A stretch of 64,000 nucleotides of DNA from IMG/VR virus record IMGVR_UViG_3300032331_001791, positions 1-64,000 of that record; one strand, written 5' to 3'. How positions within the stretch are numbered: the stretch's first letter is position 1; every line of letters begins with the position of its first letter. Shown here one piece after another: positions 37,435 to 46,215 of the stretch. The position numbers and the translations under genes are program-made. Source of the stretch: a virus. The notes beneath the pieces were generated by a model, which saw nothing but the letters and a program-made list of their open reading frames with translations, searched no databases and was not told the origin of the DNA.

Positions 37435-37869
37435 ATGAACTCCCTTCGTGATATGGGACTCACCATGGGTGAGTATGCTGAAAAGCTTATAAATGAAGGG
37501 CTGGTGGCTCCGTCTAAAACTACGGCTGCACCAGCCCCAAAAGCCGAAGAGCCTAATTACAAGCAGTTAGATATTTCTAAAACTAAAGTTCCTGATTCAT
37601 TTATGAAACAGTTGCTTGGTGAAAGTTATGTATCTAAACAGCCAAATAAAGTTCATAAGAAGATTGTTAAGGAAGAGACTAAACCCCAACAACATTTTAT
37701 AAATGAAGAAAAAGTTGATGAGTTAATATCTCTATTAAGAGATGTTAAAAGTTTATTAATGGAAATGACAACTGTTGGTAATATAGGCACTAACTTAGCT
37801 GGCCCTGTTCAAAAACCTAAAACTAAAAAAGATGCTTTTAAAACAGCTCTTAGAAAAATTAGAAAATGA
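37435..37869 (+). CDS. Probable prohead core / internal head protein
   Basis: 144 residues, basic and helical. It contains several gp21-type sites: INE-G (after residue 21), LGE-S (after 63) and INE-E (after 91). It lies between the acidic core gene and a very basic protein gene in the gp67-68-21 region, so a core or internal-protein role like T4 gp68 or the IP proteins is likely. No family is recognised from sequence. It overlaps the next gene by 4 bp. Confidence 0.6.
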   Translation: MNSLRDMGLTMGEYAEKLINEGLVAPSKTTAAPAPKAEEPNYKQLDISKTKVPDSFMKQLLGESYVSKQPNKVHKKIVKEETKPQQHFINEEKVDELISLLRDVKSLLMEMTTVGNIGTNLAGPVQKPKTKKDAFKTALRKIRK

Positions 37870-38267
37870 ATTTAGTCAACATACTTGATCTATTAATTGA
37901 AAAAAAGCAAAGAAAAGAAAAGGAATTTGGAAAGGGAAAGAATGTTTCTAACCCTATCAAAAGCAGAGCTAAAACATATCCTTCAATTTCTAAAGCTTTA
38001 GGAGTTGCAAATTATGGGGACATATTTACTACTACCGCTGCAAATAGATTGTATGTTGTAACTAAAGGAAAATGGGGAGCAAAGAGTGGAAAGGGGAAGG
38101 TAGCTAAAGGATTTACTCCTGGAAGCTCCACCCCTTCCGCTGATTTCCCTTCTATAAAAAAACACGCAGTTAGAACACGACTCAGATATAATCCATCTAA
38201 CGCATCAAAAACATTGGCTAAAAAATATGGTAGCCGAAATCTCAAGAAAAAGTTTGGAGTAAAGTAA
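37866..38267 (+). CDS. Very basic small head protein
   Basis: 133 residues, strongly Lys/Arg-rich (net charge strongly positive), with a possible gp21 site LIE-K at residue 12 after a short hydrophobic leader MNLVNILDLLIE. The body has YGDIFTTTAANRLYVVTKGKWG and ends KYGSRNLKKKFGVK. Its basic character fits a DNA-binding or packaged internal protein. It is 1 bp upstream of the protease gene. I do not recognise a named family. Confidence 0.6.
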   Translation: MNLVNILDLLIEKKQRKEKEFGKGKNVSNPIKSRAKTYPSISKALGVANYGDIFTTTAANRLYVVTKGKWGAKSGKGKVAKGFTPGSSTPSADFPSIKKHAVRTRLRYNPSNASKTLAKKYGSRNLKKKFGVK

Positions 38268-38268
38268 A

Positions 38269-39021
38269 ATGTTATTAACAGATGTATTCATAATTGAAAG
38301 ATTAGAAGTTCTACAAGAAGGAACTGGGAATAAGACCATGAAAGTTCGTGGAGTTTTCCAGAGAGCCGAAGAATCAAATAACAATGGAAGAATATACCCT
38401 ACTGGAATTCTTTCAAAACAAGTTGGTAAACTTCAATCAATGATTACTGAGAGAAGACTTTGTGGTGAGTTAGATCACCCACAAAATGATTCTGTCAAAT
38501 TATCAAACGCATCTCATCTTATTACCAAACTAGAGATGAAAGGTAATGAAGTTATTGGTGAAGCAGAAATTTTAAATACTCCTGCTGGTTTAACAGCCAA
38601 AGCTTTAATTAATGGAGGAGTGAAGATTGGAATTTCTTCAAGAGGAATGGGTACTCTATCAGAGGATTCTAAGGGTCAAAAGATTGTCAATGAAGATTTC
38701 AATCTAATAACATTTGATCTTGTTGCAGACCCTTCAACAAGAGGAGCACATCCAATGGTTTCTGAATCAAAAACACTTTCTTTTGTAAATGAATCTACAA
38801 CAAAACTAAAGAAAGAAGAAGTATTCCTCACTCTACTAAAGAATAAATTTAGCCAAGCATATGATAATTTTATAGATGAGGTTCATGGGGGAACTCATTT
38901 AATAGGAAACCAAGCAAAACTTGATGTAAATAAAAGTGGATCTTTAGATGCAGAAGATTTTAAAATGTTACGAAAAGGAAAGAAGGCTAAAAAAATATTA
39001 AGAGGCATGAGAAAGAAATGA
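38269..39021 (+). CDS. 21: Prohead core protease gp21 with C-terminal EF-hand-like loop
   Basis: 250 residues. Serine protease of the phage prohead type: GRIYP (40-44), GELDHPQND with catalytic His 70, and ISSRGMG with catalytic Ser at 123/124. It cleaves core and shell proteins at (I/L)-x-E during maturation. The protein carries a possible self-processing site LQE-G at 17. After the protease domain there is a tail with DVNKSGSLDAED (219-230), a complete EF-hand-type calcium loop (D1, N3, S5, G6, L8, D12), and then a Lys-rich end. T4 gp21 is 212 residues and has no such loop. Confidence 0.9.
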   Translation: MLLTDVFIIERLEVLQEGTGNKTMKVRGVFQRAEESNNNGRIYPTGILSKQVGKLQSMITERRLCGELDHPQNDSVKLSNASHLITKLEMKGNEVIGEAEILNTPAGLTAKALINGGVKIGISSRGMGTLSEDSKGQKIVNEDFNLITFDLVADPSTRGAHPMVSESKTLSFVNESTTKLKKEEVFLTLLKNKFSQAYDNFIDEVHGGTHLIGNQAKLDVNKSGSLDAEDFKMLRKGKKAKKILRGMRKK

Positions 39022-39737
39022 GCTATTTAAATAAATTAAAATTAATTTCAGAAGCTCAACCTGCCATGCAACCTAATAAAAAAAAGGTTCCTGGATCAAC
39101 TAAATCCTCATCTAAAAAAGAGAAAGATTCTGAAAAAGATAAAGAAGATAAACCTAATTTAGTAAATACATTTAGCTCAAGCGCAAAAACCGCCTTTACC
39201 TCACCAGAAGAAATAGGAAGCAAACTTGGAGGGGGTGCTCTTGGACATACTCTTGGAACGGCAAGAACTTTAGCTGGAGCAGCGGCAGGGGTTGCAAAAC
39301 CTCTTGTAAGTGCTGGATTGAAAACTGCTGGTAAATATATTACAAAGGGATATAAGAGTTTATTTTCTAAGACTAAAGGAAAACCAGCCCCCACACCTAC
39401 CGAAAAGCCAAAAAAATTAAGTCCAGAAGAAATTAATAAACTTAAAAATACTCAACAAGCTCAAGAAAAAAGAAAACTTAGAACTCAAAGAGATCTTAGT
39501 TTAGGTTCTGATTTATCTACTATTGGAAAACAAGCTGGTGGAGTTAAAGCAATTCGTAAAACACAAAGTGATGATGAAGCACAAAATAGAATGCGGAAGA
39601 ATAAAGAAATATTAGCAAAAAGAAGATATGCAACTGCTTATGCTAATAAAGTTCCTGGGCTAGATAATTTTTCTGAAGGTTCAGAGATTAATAAAGCAAA
39701 ACTCGCTTATCTTTCTTTATTAAAATATATAAACTAA
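39018..39737 (+). CDS. Basic Lys/Ser/Ala-rich internal head protein
   Basis: 239 residues, rich in K, S, A and T with long stretches of low complexity. N-terminal MSYLNKLKLISEAQP has a gp21-type ISE-A site at residue 12 that would remove a short leader. A middle region (GGGALGHTLGTARTLAGAAAGVAKPLVSAGLK) is helical and small-residue-rich and could insert in membranes or pack tightly. It may be packaged with DNA. Placed between protease and scaffold. Confidence 0.55.
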   Translation: MSYLNKLKLISEAQPAMQPNKKKVPGSTKSSSKKEKDSEKDKEDKPNLVNTFSSSAKTAFTSPEEIGSKLGGGALGHTLGTARTLAGAAAGVAKPLVSAGLKTAGKYITKGYKSLFSKTKGKPAPTPTEKPKKLSPEEINKLKNTQQAQEKRKLRTQRDLSLGSDLSTIGKQAGGVKAIRKTQSDDEAQNRMRKNKEILAKRRYATAYANKVPGLDNFSEGSEINKAKLAYLSLLKYIN

Positions 39738-39764
39738 TACATTTTTTAAAAAAAAATAAAAATC

Positions 39765-39785
39765 GTAGATATAGTTAGTATCTAC
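39765..39785 (+). other. Hairpin upstream of the scaffold gene
   Basis: GTAGATA (39765-39771) and TATCTAC (39779-39785) form a perfect 7 bp stem with a 7-nt loop, 20 bp upstream of the gp22 start. Preceded by A-rich DNA and not followed by a T-run, it is not a standard terminator. It may be an mRNA-stabilising or processing structure, which would help high-level gp22/gp23 synthesis. Confidence 0.5.
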
Positions 39786-39804
39786 TTAAAGGATCAGGAC
39801 TTAT

Positions 39805-40452
39805 ATGCAAAAAAAAATAAATAATATTGTTAGCCTTCTTCCTGAAGGTCTAGATGAGTCTACAGTAGAAAAAATCTTTCAGTTGGTTGATTCTACAATT
39901 ACAGAACAAGTAGAGAATAAAATAGGATTGCTCGAAGCAAAAGTTAATGCATTTTTAAGAACTAAAATAGATTCTTTAAAAGAACAAGCATTAAATGAGC
40001 TTTCAGAAGAAAATGAAATTTATAGAAATGCTAAACTATTTGAGTCAGTAAAAACTTTAATGACTCTAGAAATTAGCTCAAAGGATGAGAATAACTTAGT
40101 TCAAGAAATGAACACTCACCAAAAAGAACTTGATGAAGAGAATGGTGTTTTAACTTCACAGTTAAATAAACTAATAGAAGAAAATGAAAAGCTTCAAAAT
40201 ACCATCAAGGCTTTAAACAATAAAGTAAACCTTTCCGAGTCAAAAATAAAGAAACTTGAGAAAGGAAACACACTCTTAGTAGAAGAAATCGAAAATTTAC
40301 AGGCTGTCATTGATGAGCCTTTCGCTTCATCAGAGAAGGCTGTAATGATTTCTGAAGCTAATCGTGAGGTTAAACAAAAGAATGATTTTAACAATGCATT
40401 CTTATCAGAGGCAGTGATGAACTTAATGCCTTTCAGTAAAGCAAAAAATTAA
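39805..40452 (+). CDS. 22: Prohead scaffolding core protein gp22
   Basis: 215 residues, nearly all coiled coil (heptads through about 50-165) and acidic/lysine-rich, as in T4 gp22 (269). Several (I/L)xE sites (LPE-G 14, LLE-A 44, ISE-A and LSE-A near the end) agree with gp21 degrading the core during maturation. It lies directly before gp23, only 7 bp away, exactly as in T4. An AAGGA is present about 10 bp before the ATG. Confidence 0.85.
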   Translation: MQKKINNIVSLLPEGLDESTVEKIFQLVDSTITEQVENKIGLLEAKVNAFLRTKIDSLKEQALNELSEENEIYRNAKLFESVKTLMTLEISSKDENNLVQEMNTHQKELDEENGVLTSQLNKLIEENEKLQNTIKALNNKVNLSESKIKKLEKGNTLLVEEIENLQAVIDEPFASSEKAVMISEANREVKQKNDFNNAFLSEAVMNLMPFSKAKN

Positions 40453-40459
40453 GGAATAA

Positions 40460-42094
40460 ATGCTTATGGATTCAATGTATGTACATGATGAACAATTAGT
40501 ACAAAAGTGGGAGCCAGTTCTTGACGGCATTAAGACTGACTATGCCAAAAGAGTTACTGCTCAACTTTTAGAAAACCAAGCCAAAGCGATTGTCGAACAA
40601 AAGATGATCAATGAGGCTGATGCTCCAACTTCAGTTGGTAACCTTGGCACTTTTGCCAAGTTCGCATTCCCACTTATTCGTAGAGTCTATCCCGATCTGA
40701 TAGCTTCTAACTTCGTTGGCGTACAGCCAATGCAAGGCCCTGTAAGCCAAGTTTTCTATCTTGGTCACTCACGCCACCATGGAGCAGGTGGTAGAAGCGA
40801 AACTATTTATAGTAAGTTTAACATGACCCCCCTAGGCATGGCTGCTTCTGCAATTGGTTCAGCTTCTGGAAACGGATTTCCAATAAACACCTTTACTGGT
40901 ACAACAGGGGGTCTTGATGGAGATATAGCAGCATCAGGTGGATTTGATGTATCTAATGTGCTTGCATATGGAGTGGCTAATGGTTTTGCTAGTGGATATG
41001 GATGGCCTAGCTCAACAATGGGTGGCCGTTTAGCTGCATTCCCAAATGCCAATTCAACCATGGGATGGATTGTAAGTGCTGGTGAAAGACTTTCAGGAGA
41101 TCAAATTCCTGAACTCAGCATTCACATTGAACAGGAAGCTGTAATTTCAAGAACTCGTAAGATGCGTGCTCTCTGGACTCTTGAAGCTTCACAAGATCTC
41201 AAGGCTTATCACAATCTTGATCTAGAGCGTGAACTCACTGATCTTCTCTCAAAAGAACTTCAGCTTGAAATAGACCGTGAACTAATCGAAGATCTCCGTA
41301 TGATTGCATATGGATTTAATAGAAACAATTCTATAAATCAGATGGGTGGAGCTTCTCTAAAGAACATGGATAGCGATTACATTTCTTTAGGTTCCTTTGA
41401 AGGTCTTGCAACTGCTTCAACTGCTGCCACTGGTACATTCAGCCCTGGTCAGTTTAACTATTCTCAAACTGATGGAGTTGTAAGCTATAACATTCCAACT
41501 TCAGATGGTAAGAGATCAAATGTCTTTATTTGCGATTTAACAAACGCAGGAATTACATTTAATCCTCGCCATGTTGGTGAAGCTTATGCTAACCTCTTAG
41601 CAGTGATTAACCTTGCTTCACAGGATATCTATAAGACAACTCTAAGAGGTCCTGGTAGCTGGCTACTCACTTCACCACTAGTTGCTTCACTCCTAGAGAG
41701 TGCTGCCAAGCTCGAAGGTGGAGTTGCAAGAGAAGATGGCCCAACAAACATGGGCAATGCTGGAATCAGCTTCAAGGGTAAGTTCATGGGACGCTATGAC
41801 CTTTATGTTGACCCAATGTATCCCGATGATGAGATCATGGTTGGCTATAAGGGAGCTAATGCTATGGATGCTGGATTTATCTACGCTCCATACATCCCAC
41901 TACAGCAACTCCCAACAGTTGTTGATCCTGCTACCTTCCAACCCAGAAAGGGAATCTTAACAAGATACGGTAAGGTCCAGGTTGAACCTGCCTCAAGATT
42001 CTATAGAATCATCAGATTGGTTGGAGCTACTTCTCAGTATCTCTTCGTCAATGGTTCTCGTAATACTAGGGTCGCAAATACTCCTGTTATCTGA
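40460..42094 (+). CDS. 23: Major capsid protein gp23
   Basis: 544 residues (T4 gp23 is 521). HK97-fold shell protein of the T4 type: VGNLGTFAKFAFPLIRRVYPDLIASNFVGVQPMQGP (split over about 59-94) is highly conserved, as is SQDIYKTTLRGPGSW near 390. Sequence INE-A (cleavage after Glu 52) matches the gp21 site that removes the propeptide in T4 (after residue 65). It uses host-like CGT and CTC codons in contrast to the tail genes, so it is adapted for high expression. The gene ends in front of a strong terminator. Confidence 0.95.
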   Translation: MLMDSMYVHDEQLVQKWEPVLDGIKTDYAKRVTAQLLENQAKAIVEQKMINEADAPTSVGNLGTFAKFAFPLIRRVYPDLIASNFVGVQPMQGPVSQVFYLGHSRHHGAGGRSETIYSKFNMTPLGMAASAIGSASGNGFPINTFTGTTGGLDGDIAASGGFDVSNVLAYGVANGFASGYGWPSSTMGGRLAAFPNANSTMGWIVSAGERLSGDQIPELSIHIEQEAVISRTRKMRALWTLEASQDLKAYHNLDLERELTDLLSKELQLEIDRELIEDLRMIAYGFNRNNSINQMGGASLKNMDSDYISLGSFEGLATASTAATGTFSPGQFNYSQTDGVVSYNIPTSDGKRSNVFICDLTNAGITFNPRHVGEAYANLLAVINLASQDIYKTTLRGPGSWLLTSPLVASLLESAAKLEGGVAREDGPTNMGNAGISFKGKFMGRYDLYVDPMYPDDEIMVGYKGANAMDAGFIYAPYIPLQQLPTVVDPATFQPRKGILTRYGKVQVEPASRFYRIIRLVGATSQYLFVNGSRNTRVANTPVI

Positions 42095-42118
42095 TAACTA
42101 GTTAAACTTTAGTAAATG

Positions 42119-42156
42119 GGGGCTAGAGAATAAAAGTTCTCTAGCCCCTCTTTGTT
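42119..42156 (+). terminator. Rho-independent terminator after gp23
   Basis: Perfect 12 bp stem (GGGGCTAGAGAA 42119-42130 with TTCTCTAGCCCC 42137-42148), 6-nt loop, followed by TCTTTGTT. The strongest terminator-like structure in the window; it ends the head block and protects the capsid message. Confidence 0.92.
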
Positions 42157-42161
42157 ACCTA

Positions 42162-42167
42162 TATAAT
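42162..42167 (+). promoter_or_regulatory. TATAAT element after the gp23 terminator
   Basis: The sequence ttacctaTATAATttag starts 6 bp after the terminator and 13 bp before the next start codon. Its context, ACCTAT-ATAAT, resembles ACCTATAATA before the 851-residue protein gene. No good -35 box is seen, as expected for a T4-type late promoter. Candidate start of the neck-tail transcript. Confidence 0.45.
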
Positions 42168-42179
42168 TTAGAGAACTTC

Positions 42180-42389
42180 ATGCTTAAATATAGATCTAAA
42201 TGTAAATGGAACTTACTTTTATACATAAATGATAAAGTTGTAGAAGTAAGACCAAATGAAGAATTTGTTTCATCCCATGAAGTAATTTCTAAATATCTTG
42301 AACTTATAATTGAAGAATCAGATATTCAATCCATAAAGAAAAAAAGTAAAGAAAAAGTAAATGAGCCTATCAATAATAGCGAAGCCTAA
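42180..42389 (+). CDS. Small protein before the neck gene
   Basis: 69 residues. Hydrophobic strand WNLLLYIND, then VRPNEEFVSSHEVISKYLELI. The plan (strand, Pro-Gly/Asn-Glu turn, helix) is similar to the 58-residue product at 46.0 kb, so the two may be distant paralogues. Its 3' end overlaps the gp13 start by 29 bp. No function known; size and position suggest a head decoration or head-completion piece. Confidence 0.55.
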   Translation: MLKYRSKCKWNLLLYINDKVVEVRPNEEFVSSHEVISKYLELIIEESDIQSIKKKSKEKVNEPINNSEA

Positions 42390-43236
42390 TATTCTTCTTT
42401 ATGGAGATACCTTTGGAAAGTATGGTGGTCAATTATTAACTGATACCATACCTTCAGGTGATTTAGATGTTAATGATTTAAATAAATCTACAGTTCTAGA
42501 TGGGGTAGAATTTAATAGATTTGAACTAGCTGTTAAAGATTATATTTTAGCTAGACTAGGGCATCCTGTAGTTAGAGTAGAGTTAACTTCATTCCAATTA
42601 AAAATTTGTATAGAAGAAGCTATAAATAAATTTGCATACCATGCCCCTTTTTGGAATAGACAATTTGCAGCATTTGATGCTTCTGCTGGAATTAATCAAT
42701 ATGAACTTCCCGCGCATATAGCACACAATTTAAGTTATGTTAACTATAGAAAAACTTTATTGACAATAAATGCTGCTGCTGGATCTTTAGAGTTTGATTT
42801 CTTCTTAAAATACTTCCAAGATAATTTTGTTTTAGGTGATTTTAGACTCGGAGATTATTATCTATTACAAAGCTATATGGAGACTGCTAGAAAAGTATTA
42901 GGACAAGAGGGATCTTTTGATTTAGTTAATGGAAAAGTATTACAACTGTATCCCGCTCCAGCGATTGATGGTGAACGAGTAATATTAGAATATAGAGCAG
43001 TTGATTCAAATACTATTCATCCTGCATATAGAAATTGGATTCAAAAGTATTCTTTAGCGATTGCAAAAGGGGTACTTGGAGAAATTAGAGGAAAGTATAG
43101 ATCTCTTCCTTCACCTGGTGGTGGTGCTATTTTAAATGGAGATGCTTTATCTCAAGCTAGTGTTAGAGAAAAAGAAGCTTTAGAAAAAGAATTAATGTCA
43201 GAAATAGAAGAGCCGCCAGTATTTACAATGTATTAA
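42361..43236 (+). CDS. 13: Neck protein gp13
   Basis: 291 residues (T4 gp13 309). Features of the T4-type neck family: [29 protein letters not shown] (about 68-97) and the C-terminal [21 protein letters not shown]. gp13 closes the portal after packaging and receives the tail, together with gp14. The gene order 13, then 14, then 15, 18, 19 is kept, apart from two inserted basic-protein genes. Confidence 0.78.
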   Translation: MSLSIIAKPNILLYGDTFGKYGGQLLTDTIPSGDLDVNDLNKSTVLDGVEFNRFELAVKDYILARLGHPVVRVELTSFQLKICIEEAINKFAYHAPFWNRQFAAFDASAGINQYELPAHIAHNLSYVNYRKTLLTINAAAGSLEFDFFLKYFQDNFVLGDFRLGDYYLLQSYMETARKVLGQEGSFDLVNGKVLQLYPAPAIDGERVILEYRAVDSNTIHPAYRNWIQKYSLAIAKGVLGEIRGKYRSLPSPGGGAILNGDALSQASVREKEALEKELMSEIEEPPVFTMY

Positions 43237-43237
43237 T

Positions 43238-44002
43238 ATGGCAGTAAAACAAGATAAACCTAAAATTTCAGCTAGTAGAAAACTAAAACAAACATTTTTA
43301 TCTCCTTTTGGATATGAAGATCCAGAGGCTATAGCTGCTGCCCCAAAAACTGTAGGCGATTCTGGGGCTTTAGGATTAGTTGCAGGTCCTATGGCTGTGG
43401 GGCAACTTGCTCCAGCAGCCACACAAATAGGAAAACAATTATTATCTAAAGGATCAAAATTAGGAAAAGCTTCAGATGCTTTAGATACAGCACAAGATGC
43501 TGCAAGCACTGCTATAAGTGTTGGAGGAAAAACTAGAGAATTAATGGGAAAAATAGGTTCTGGATTTTTAGATCTTTTTTCTAAAATATCAAATAGGGAG
43601 CCTAAGAAAAAAAAGAAATCATTTATGCGAGCCTCTTCTTTTAGGACTGAAAATCCAGAAGAGAAAGATAGTGGAGAAGTTTCAGAAGGAAAAAAATATA
43701 TGCCATTAAAATCAGGATCAAGTCAAAAAACTGTAAGTTCAAACATCAAAGAACTGATGCACGCTTATAAGAAAAAAGGAAAGATTGGAACTAGCATTCC
43801 TAAAGGAAGTAAAGCTGCTCAAAAACAAGCAGTTGCCATCGCTTTATCCAAAGCAGGAAAATCAATCAAAGAAGGTAAACTTTGTGCAAAAGGAAAATCT
43901 GCTGCAAAAAGAAAGTTCGATGTTTACCCATCCGCTTATGCCAATATGTACGCCTCTGCTGTCTGTTCAGGCAAAGTTAAGCCAGGAGGAAAGAAGAAGT
44001 GA
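43238..44002 (+). CDS. Basic multi-module protein, possible gp21-processed polyprotein
   Basis: 254 residues, Lys-rich. After an Ala/Gly-rich first half there are two compact modules of types found singly in other aquatic phages: [37 protein letters not shown] (split 171-207; like the DUF6496 family) and [36 protein letters not shown] (split 213-248; [12 protein letters not shown] type, two conserved Cys). Each module is directly preceded by a gp21-type site, IKE after 172 and IKE after 212, and VSE-G at 150 is a weaker third. Packaged DNA-binding peptides are one possibility. Placed between gp13 and gp14, where T4 has no such gene. Confidence 0.65.
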   Translation: MAVKQDKPKISASRKLKQTFLSPFGYEDPEAIAAAPKTVGDSGALGLVAGPMAVGQLAPAATQIGKQLLSKGSKLGKASDALDTAQDAASTAISVGGKTRELMGKIGSGFLDLFSKISNREPKKKKKSFMRASSFRTENPEEKDSGEVSEGKKYMPLKSGSSQKTVSSNIKELMHAYKKKGKIGTSIPKGSKAAQKQAVAIALSKAGKSIKEGKLCAKGKSAAKRKFDVYPSAYANMYASAVCSGKVKPGGKKK

Positions 44003-44652
44003 TCATAAACGAAGATCTTAGAAAGTGGGTTGCTGAAAAATGGGTTGATATAGGAGCACCTAAAAAAGGTGGAGGATTCAAACCATGTGGAAGACAAAAA
44101 GGTGAGAAGCGCAAAGGATATCCTAAATGTGTTCCTCTTGCTAAAGCTAATTCTATGTCAACATCCCAAAGAAGATCTGCGGTAAAAAGAAAAAGAGCAG
44201 CAGGAAATACTGGCCCAAAACCAACCAATGTTGCTACATTCAAAAAGAAAAATATTCAAGAAGCTTGTTGGAAAGGATATAAGACAAAAGGTATGAAAAA
44301 GAAAAACGGAAGAATGGTTCCTAATTGCGTTCCTATGACAGAATCATATATTAATACTTTTCTACTTATTATGGAAGCAACGCCAGCTTGGCAAAGAAGT
44401 GAGGGTAAAGATCCTAAAGGTGGATTGAATAGAAAAGGTATAGCTTCTTATAGAGCAGCTAATCCAGGTTCAAAGCTTTCTATGGCTGTTACTACTAAGC
44501 CTTCTAAACTTAAGAAGGGCTCTAAGGCAGCTAATAGACGCAAGTCATTCTGTGCCAGAATGGGCGGTATGAAGAAGAGATTAACTTCAGCTAAGACTGC
44601 TAATGATCCTAATAGCAGAATAAACAAAGCACTTAGAAAGTGGAATTGTTGA
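43999..44652 (+). CDS. Second basic multi-module protein with protease-type sites
   Basis: 217 residues, GTG start with AGGAGG 9 bp upstream. Three different small Lys/Cys modules follow each other: [19 protein letters not shown]...YPKCVP (5-46; DUF5872-like), [24 protein letters not shown] (89-112), and [21 protein letters not shown]...KSFCARM...LRKWNC (127-217; DUF6321-like). A gp21-type Ile-x-Glu stands right before each: INE-D (5), IQE-A (88), IME-A (126). Such modules occur separately in many marine phages. A polyprotein cut inside the prohead is my inference. Overlaps the previous gene by 4 bp. Confidence 0.65.
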   Translation: MIINEDLRKWVAEKWVDIGAPKKGGGFKPCGRQKGEKRKGYPKCVPLAKANSMSTSQRRSAVKRKRAAGNTGPKPTNVATFKKKNIQEACWKGYKTKGMKKKNGRMVPNCVPMTESYINTFLLIMEATPAWQRSEGKDPKGGLNRKGIASYRAANPGSKLSMAVTTKPSKLKKGSKAANRRKSFCARMGGMKKRLTSAKTANDPNSRINKALRKWNC

Positions 44653-44654
44653 TA

Positions 44655-45227
44655 ATGTCTGATCAAAATAAAAATTATAAAGTAACTACAAAGTTACCAG
44701 AGCTTCCAGATATAGATACTGGAGACTCTGAACTTAATTTATTTGATCAAAATAACCCAGACATAAATTTATTTAATTTAGTAGATGACGAAATAATTAG
44801 ATTATCAGGAAGTAAGATATATTTTTATAAATATAACCAGTCTGAAGATTATGATGAAGTATATTTAGAATCTAGAAACAAACCAATTTCTAAAATACCA
44901 ATCTTAGTTCATGGTCACTATGAGCCTGATGCTATTGCTGAAAACTTAACAAATTTTGGAATAGAATTAGTTAGTGATCAATTATTTACATTTAATAAAT
45001 CATATATTGAAAGAAAACTTGGTAGGCCAGTTATTCCTGGAGATGTTGTAAAACCAGTATTTCAAAATCAAAAATATGAAATCTATCAAGTAGTTGAAGA
45101 TTCATTTGAGGCATATGGTATTTATCACTTAGTCTGTAATGCCAAACTCTTAAGAGATAATCCGACTAATCAAGATGCTAGGCTCACTGATACATCAGAT
45201 CCATTGGGAGGATATGATAACAGATGA
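44655..45227 (+). CDS. 14: Neck protein gp14
   Basis: 190 residues from the ATG at 44655; an earlier ATG at 44640 would overlap the preceding gene and cannot be excluded. The C-terminal half (FTFNKSYIERKLGRPVIPGDVV, then QKYEIYQVVEDSFEAYGIYHLVCNAKLLRD) is the typical gp14 beta core. gp14 sits between gp13 and the tail terminator gp15, which is the next gene (4 bp overlap). Slightly shorter than T4 gp14 (256). Confidence 0.75.
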   Translation: MSDQNKNYKVTTKLPELPDIDTGDSELNLFDQNNPDINLFNLVDDEIIRLSGSKIYFYKYNQSEDYDEVYLESRNKPISKIPILVHGHYEPDAIAENLTNFGIELVSDQLFTFNKSYIERKLGRPVIPGDVVKPVFQNQKYEIYQVVEDSFEAYGIYHLVCNAKLLRDNPTNQDARLTDTSDPLGGYDNR

Positions 45228-45973
45228 CATCTGGAATTTTACCTGTGTACATTGCTTCTGAAGTTTTAGATACATCTATTGATCTAAGAACAGTTAGTAG
45301 TCTTAATGATACTTACAAAACAAGAGAAGCGCATATTAGAGCAGAGATTCAAAAATTAACACAACAAGAATCGAATGTGATAGGGGTCTATAAACAAATT
45401 TTAAGATCCATGATTCATTATTTTTCTAATATGGTTTGTATAGATTCAGAAGGGAAGATCTCTGAGGTAAAATGTATTTATGCAAATCCAGAAAGAATGA
45501 TTGCAAAAATAAAACAAGAAACAAATATAATACTTCCAATTATATCTATTGCACAAAATACATCTACAACTGATTTAAAAAGATCAAGATATAAATCTAT
45601 GCTAGTCCATGAGGTTGCGTATGATCGAGAAACTAACCGTGCAACTAGAATATTAAGTATCGCTCCAGTCCCAGTTGTAATTACTTATAATATTAATGTT
45701 TGGTGTAAGTACAAGGAAGATTTAGACCAACTTGTTGAGCAGATTAGATTAAAATTTAATCCAGATGCTGATCTAAGTATTGATGGACATGATTTAATTA
45801 AAGCTTATTTACAAGAGGGTGAGAGTTTAGAGGGGGGTAATTTTGAAGCTGGAAACCAAGAGGATAGGACTTTAAAGAAAATTTTTACTGTAAATGTAGA
45901 AACTTATATTAATAATCCTAAGTTTTTAATTACTTCTACTGGAGCTATTGAAAGAATAATGTTGGAATTTTAA
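45224..45973 (+). CDS. 15: Tail terminator / sheath stabiliser gp15
   Basis: 249 residues (T4 gp15 272). Contains the family core VVITYNINVWCKYKEDLDQLVEQIRLKFNP (split about 159-188), ending in a beta region with NNPKFLITSTGAIERI. It caps the tail tube and holds the top ring of the sheath. Position between gp14 and the sheath gene agrees. Confidence 0.78.
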   Translation: MTSGILPVYIASEVLDTSIDLRTVSSLNDTYKTREAHIRAEIQKLTQQESNVIGVYKQILRSMIHYFSNMVCIDSEGKISEVKCIYANPERMIAKIKQETNIILPIISIAQNTSTTDLKRSRYKSMLVHEVAYDRETNRATRILSIAPVPVVITYNINVWCKYKEDLDQLVEQIRLKFNPDADLSIDGHDLIKAYLQEGESLEGGNFEAGNQEDRTLKKIFTVNVETYINNPKFLITSTGAIERIMLEF

Positions 45974-46025
45974 AAAAATATTTCTAAAAAACATTAAATA
46001 TCTTATACATACAATAGGAGTTTAT

Positions 46026-46202
46026 ATGAAATTAATTAAAAATACAAGTCTACAATCTTTTACTATTTTTTTAAATGGTGATAAGGGATGTGTAGAGAAA
46101 TGGATTCAACCAGGGGAGGGCATTGTAGTTCCCGATTCTTGGGTTTCTGAGCAAGTAACTACAATGGCAAAGAAAAGAATACTAGTTGTCAGCAACGCTT
46201 AA
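46026..46202 (+). CDS. Small protein directly before the tail sheath
   Basis: 58 residues, ATG at 46026 with AGGAG spaced 6 bp upstream. Strand LQSFTIFLNGD, then WIQPGEGIVVPDSWVSEQVTTMAKKRILVV. Its neighbour-like at 42.2 kb has a comparable plan. A similar-sized gene just before the sheath is frequent in large myoviruses, but function is unknown. The strong ribosome site argues that it is really expressed, and the preceding 52 bp gap has no terminator. Confidence 0.7.
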   Translation: MKLIKNTSLQSFTIFLNGDKGCVEKWIQPGEGIVVPDSWVSEQVTTMAKKRILVVSNA

Positions 46203-46215
46203 TAGGAGATAAAAT

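Noticed and set aside
40807-41960. Open frames in other frames within gp23
   Set aside because: gp23 is a clear, conserved gene. The alternative frames are compositional by-products without start signals.
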